64,000 nucleotides of DNA from Sphingomonas phyllosphaerae 5.2 (lineage in GTDB: Bacteria > Pseudomonadota > Alphaproteobacteria > Sphingomonadales > Sphingomonadaceae): NCBI RefSeq assembly GCF_000419605.1, contig NZ_ATTI01000001.1, positions 3,072,501-3,136,500 of the forward strand. Reading direction: 5' to 3'. The notes beneath the pieces were generated by a model. It searched no databases. It saw only the letters and a program-made list of their open reading frames with translations, and was not told the DNA's origin. A program made the translations under genes and the position numbers. Every line of letters starts with the position of its first letter. Positions within the stretch are counted from its first letter, which is position 1. Of the stretch, positions 62,289 to 64,000 are shown one piece after another.

Positions 62289-63113
62289 TCAGAACAGCAC
62301 CGCACCACCTATGGAGACGCGCGCATCCGGCGCATCGTGGTTGAGCCCGGCGACCGCAAGCACATCCAGCTGGGTACGATCCGTCGTCCGCCACGCCACC
62401 GACGCCGCAGCAAGGGTGCGGACGACATGGCCGGCGGGATCAAGATCACGCTCGACCGAGAATTCGGCGGTGGCGGTCACCTTTTCGGTCAGCGCATAGC
62501 CGACGCCGACCACGCCAGTCGCATCGAAGTGCCGTCCACTGCCATCCTCGTCGACGGCAGCCGCCGCCTGCCCGGTGAAGTCGAGGCTCCAGTGTTGGTC
62601 GATTTCCCAATAGACCGGCAGGACGGCGCCCGCCGCCCAGTCGCCCGCGCCGATACCGCTGCGCCCCGTCGGCAGGGTGACGTAAGGCTGGATCGCCGCC
62701 GACAGCTTCTTGCCGTCGGGATGGCTGATCGAACGCTGCCAGCCGAGCGTCACGTCCCCGCTGCCGGTGATGTGGTCGACCTGCCCGGTCGCGATGTCGC
62801 GCGTCCGAAGCGCCGCGATCGGCGTCCACGTGAACTGAAACTCGCTGTGGCGGGTAGCGCCGATCCGCGCAGTGACCTGAGCGAACTGCACCAGATCCTC
62901 GCGTGTCTCGCCGTCATCATCACGCTGCCAATCGATGCCGGACACTTCGAGCTGCACCTGCCCCGGCAACGTCGTGCAACCGGTCGCGCCAAGCGACGGG
63001 CGGTTTGGACAAAAGCGTATTTCGGGCGAGTCGGCATCCTGCGCCGACGCGGGTAGCGCCACGACGCCCGCGACCGCCGCCAGCAACGCCGCGATCGCAC
63101 CACGCAGCATCAT
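62289..63113 (-). CDS. Outer-membrane transporter-like protein (phenol meta-pathway/PF13557 type)
   Basis: 274 residues from an ATG overlapping the xthA stop (ATGA). A signal peptide ends near SAQD (residue ~25). The mature protein is a beta-rich array (TGSGDVTLGWQRSIS, IQPYVTLPTG, WSLDFTGQAAAAV) ending in Phe, as in outer-membrane porin/transporter proteins of PF13557. The transported compound is unknown. The overlap with xthA is probably incidental to function. Confidence 0.78.
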   Translation of the reverse strand: MMLRGAIAALLAAVAGVVALPASAQDADSPEIRFCPNRPSLGATGCTTLPGQVQLEVSGIDWQRDDDGETREDLVQFAQVTARIGATRHSEFQFTWTPIAALRTRDIATGQVDHITGSGDVTLGWQRSISHPDGKKLSAAIQPYVTLPTGRSGIGAGDWAAGAVLPVYWEIDQHWSLDFTGQAAAAVDEDGSGRHFDATGVVGVGYALTEKVTATAEFSVERDLDPAGHVVRTLAAASVAWRTTDRTQLDVLAVAGLNHDAPDARVSIGGAVLF

Positions 63114-63880
63114 CGCAGCCGTACCCAGGTCGGCGCATGGTCGCTGGCCTTTTCGCGGCCGCGATACTCCTTGTCGACGCCGGCATCGGCGAGCCGGTCC
63201 GCGACCGTCGGGCTCAGCAGCAGATGGTCGATTCGGAAGCCGGCGTCGCGCTGCCACGCTCCGGCCTGATAGTCCCAGAAGGTCCAGACGCCGCCTTTCG
63301 GGTTGCGGATGCGCAGCGCATCGGTCCACCCCTGCGCCAGCAGCGCGCGATAACCGTGCCGGCTCTCCGGCTGCATCAACGCGTCGCTGGCCATCGCCTT
63401 GACCGAGAAGGTATCGTCGTCGTTGGGGATCACGTTGTAGTCGCCCGCAAGGATCACCGGCAGCTCCTCGGCGAGCAGCGCCCGCGCGCGATCTTGCAAG
63501 CGGCCGATCCAGCGCAGTTTGTAATCGAACTTCGGTCCCGGCTGCGGATTGCCGTTCGGAAGGTAGATCGAGGCGATCACCAGCCCGAACACTGCGCATT
63601 CGAGATAGCGGCTGTGCTCGTCCTCCGGCTCGCCGGCCAGCCCGCGCTGACGCTCGACCGGATCGATGCCCTTCGCCAGCACCGCAACGCCGTTGAAGCC
63701 CTTCTGACCGTGCCACAAGGCGCCATAGCCGGCAGCGCGGATCTCGGCCTCCGGGAAGGTCTCGTCGCTGGACTTGAGTTCCTGAAGGCACACCACGTCG
63801 GGCTGCGCCTCGGCGAGATACTCCAGCAACCGCGGCAGCCGCGCCTTGATGCCGTTGACGTTGTAGCTGACGATCTTCAC
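63110..63880 (-). CDS. xthA: Exodeoxyribonuclease III
   Basis: 256 residues, MKIVSYNVNGIKARL at the start. EEP-family motifs: CLQELKS (metal-binding Glu), IYLPNGNP, AGDYNVIPNDDD (Asp/Asn), GWTDALR, YQAGAWQRDAGFRIDHLLLS and the catalytic His in EKASDHAPTWV. AP endonuclease and 3'-phosphatase/exonuclease of base excision repair. It sits downstream of an erpA-type gene. Confidence 0.94.
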   Translation of the reverse strand: MKIVSYNVNGIKARLPRLLEYLAEAQPDVVCLQELKSSDETFPEAEIRAAGYGALWHGQKGFNGVAVLAKGIDPVERQRGLAGEPEDEHSRYLECAVFGLVIASIYLPNGNPQPGPKFDYKLRWIGRLQDRARALLAEELPVILAGDYNVIPNDDDTFSVKAMASDALMQPESRHGYRALLAQGWTDALRIRNPKGGVWTFWDYQAGAWQRDAGFRIDHLLLSPTVADRLADAGVDKEYRGREKASDHAPTWVRLR

Positions 63881-63917
63881 GTGCGCCGGTGTAACCGCGG
63901 CACCGACACTTGTCTAA

Positions 63918-64000
63918 CTACACCGAGAAGCTGGTGCCACAGCCGCAGCCGCTGGCCGCGTTGGGGTTCTCGACCTTGAACGACGCCCCGCCCAGCGATT
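63918..64000 (-). CDS. A-type iron-sulfur carrier (ErpA/IscA family), C-terminal fragment at window edge
   Basis: Only the last 27 residues are in the window, ending SGCGCGTSFSV. The Cys-Gly-Cys motif is the conserved cluster-binding end of HesB/IscA/ErpA proteins, and FKVENPNAA precedes it as in ErpA. It receives and hands on [4Fe-4S] or [2Fe-2S] clusters. The gene is cut by the window edge; ErpA is favoured by its common neighbourhood with xthA. Confidence 0.85.
   Translation of the reverse strand, partial: SLGGASFKVENPNAASGCGCGTSFSV

Overview
The window looks like chromosomal DNA of a sphingomonad (Alphaproteobacteria, Sphingomonadaceae, Sphingomonas-like). It is very GC-rich throughout. 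It carries a serine palmitoyltransferase with a dedicated acyl carrier protein, several TonB-dependent receptors, LptF/LptG, PhaB and typical alphaproteobacterial gene pairs such as hslV-hslU. Gene density is high and many genes overlap by start/stop codons (ATGA, GTGA, TGATG). I see no complete insertion sequence, no CRISPR array and no rRNA; there is one tRNA gene, tRNA-Ser(CGA).

Region by region: 1-8.8 kb holds the truncated 3' part of a CorC/HlyC-type membrane protein gene, an OmpA-family lipoprotein, tadA, rpmB (L28), a phytase-like periplasmic protein, phaB, hemH and a lone molybdenum hydroxylase large subunit. 8.9-17.3 kb holds an acyl-CoA ligase, a tightly coupled lgt-midA-GNAT-pgeF operon, a LuxR-type regulator and hslVU. 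17.4-20.6 kb holds a holin/GH108 endolysin pair, followed by the pterin/folate genes folB, a folM-like SDR and folE. 20.7-28.8 kb is a catabolic neighbourhood: M20 peptidase, BetI-like TetR, Rieske oxygenase, FAD oxidoreductase, APC permease and a TPR-sulfotransferase. 29-40.4 kb is an outer-membrane uptake and polysaccharide region: two TonB-dependent receptors, a GH43 endo-arabinanase, an M13 peptidase, a DsrE-like protein and a second GH43-like protein. 40.9-43.1 kb is a chromate resistance pair (chrB-chrA).

44-52.6 kb holds tRNA-Ser, hspQ, rplU-rpmA, then an insertion of accessory genes (GNAT, PF10118 hydrolase with divergent TetR, Mth938-domain protein, small lipoprotein) before obgE, a ricin-like lipoprotein and proB. 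52.5-61.8 kb is the most distinctive part: an epimerase (probable ceramide reductase), acyl carrier protein and serine palmitoyltransferase, then a CHASE3 hybrid histidine kinase, lptF-lptG, a membrane fatty-acid desaturase and a large GNAT acyltransferase. Read together this could supply sphingoid base synthesis, N-acylation, tailoring and outer-membrane export of the glycosphingolipids that replace LPS in sphingomonads. The last 2 kb holds a small secreted protein, a transporter/porin-like protein, xthA and the 3' end of an ErpA-type iron-sulfur carrier gene.

Intergenic DNA contains several hairpin terminators, two clear operator palindromes next to TetR genes, a 30-bp-arm palindromic repeat with a degenerate second copy, and a separate ~88-bp dispersed repeat present twice (31.6 and 40.6 kb).
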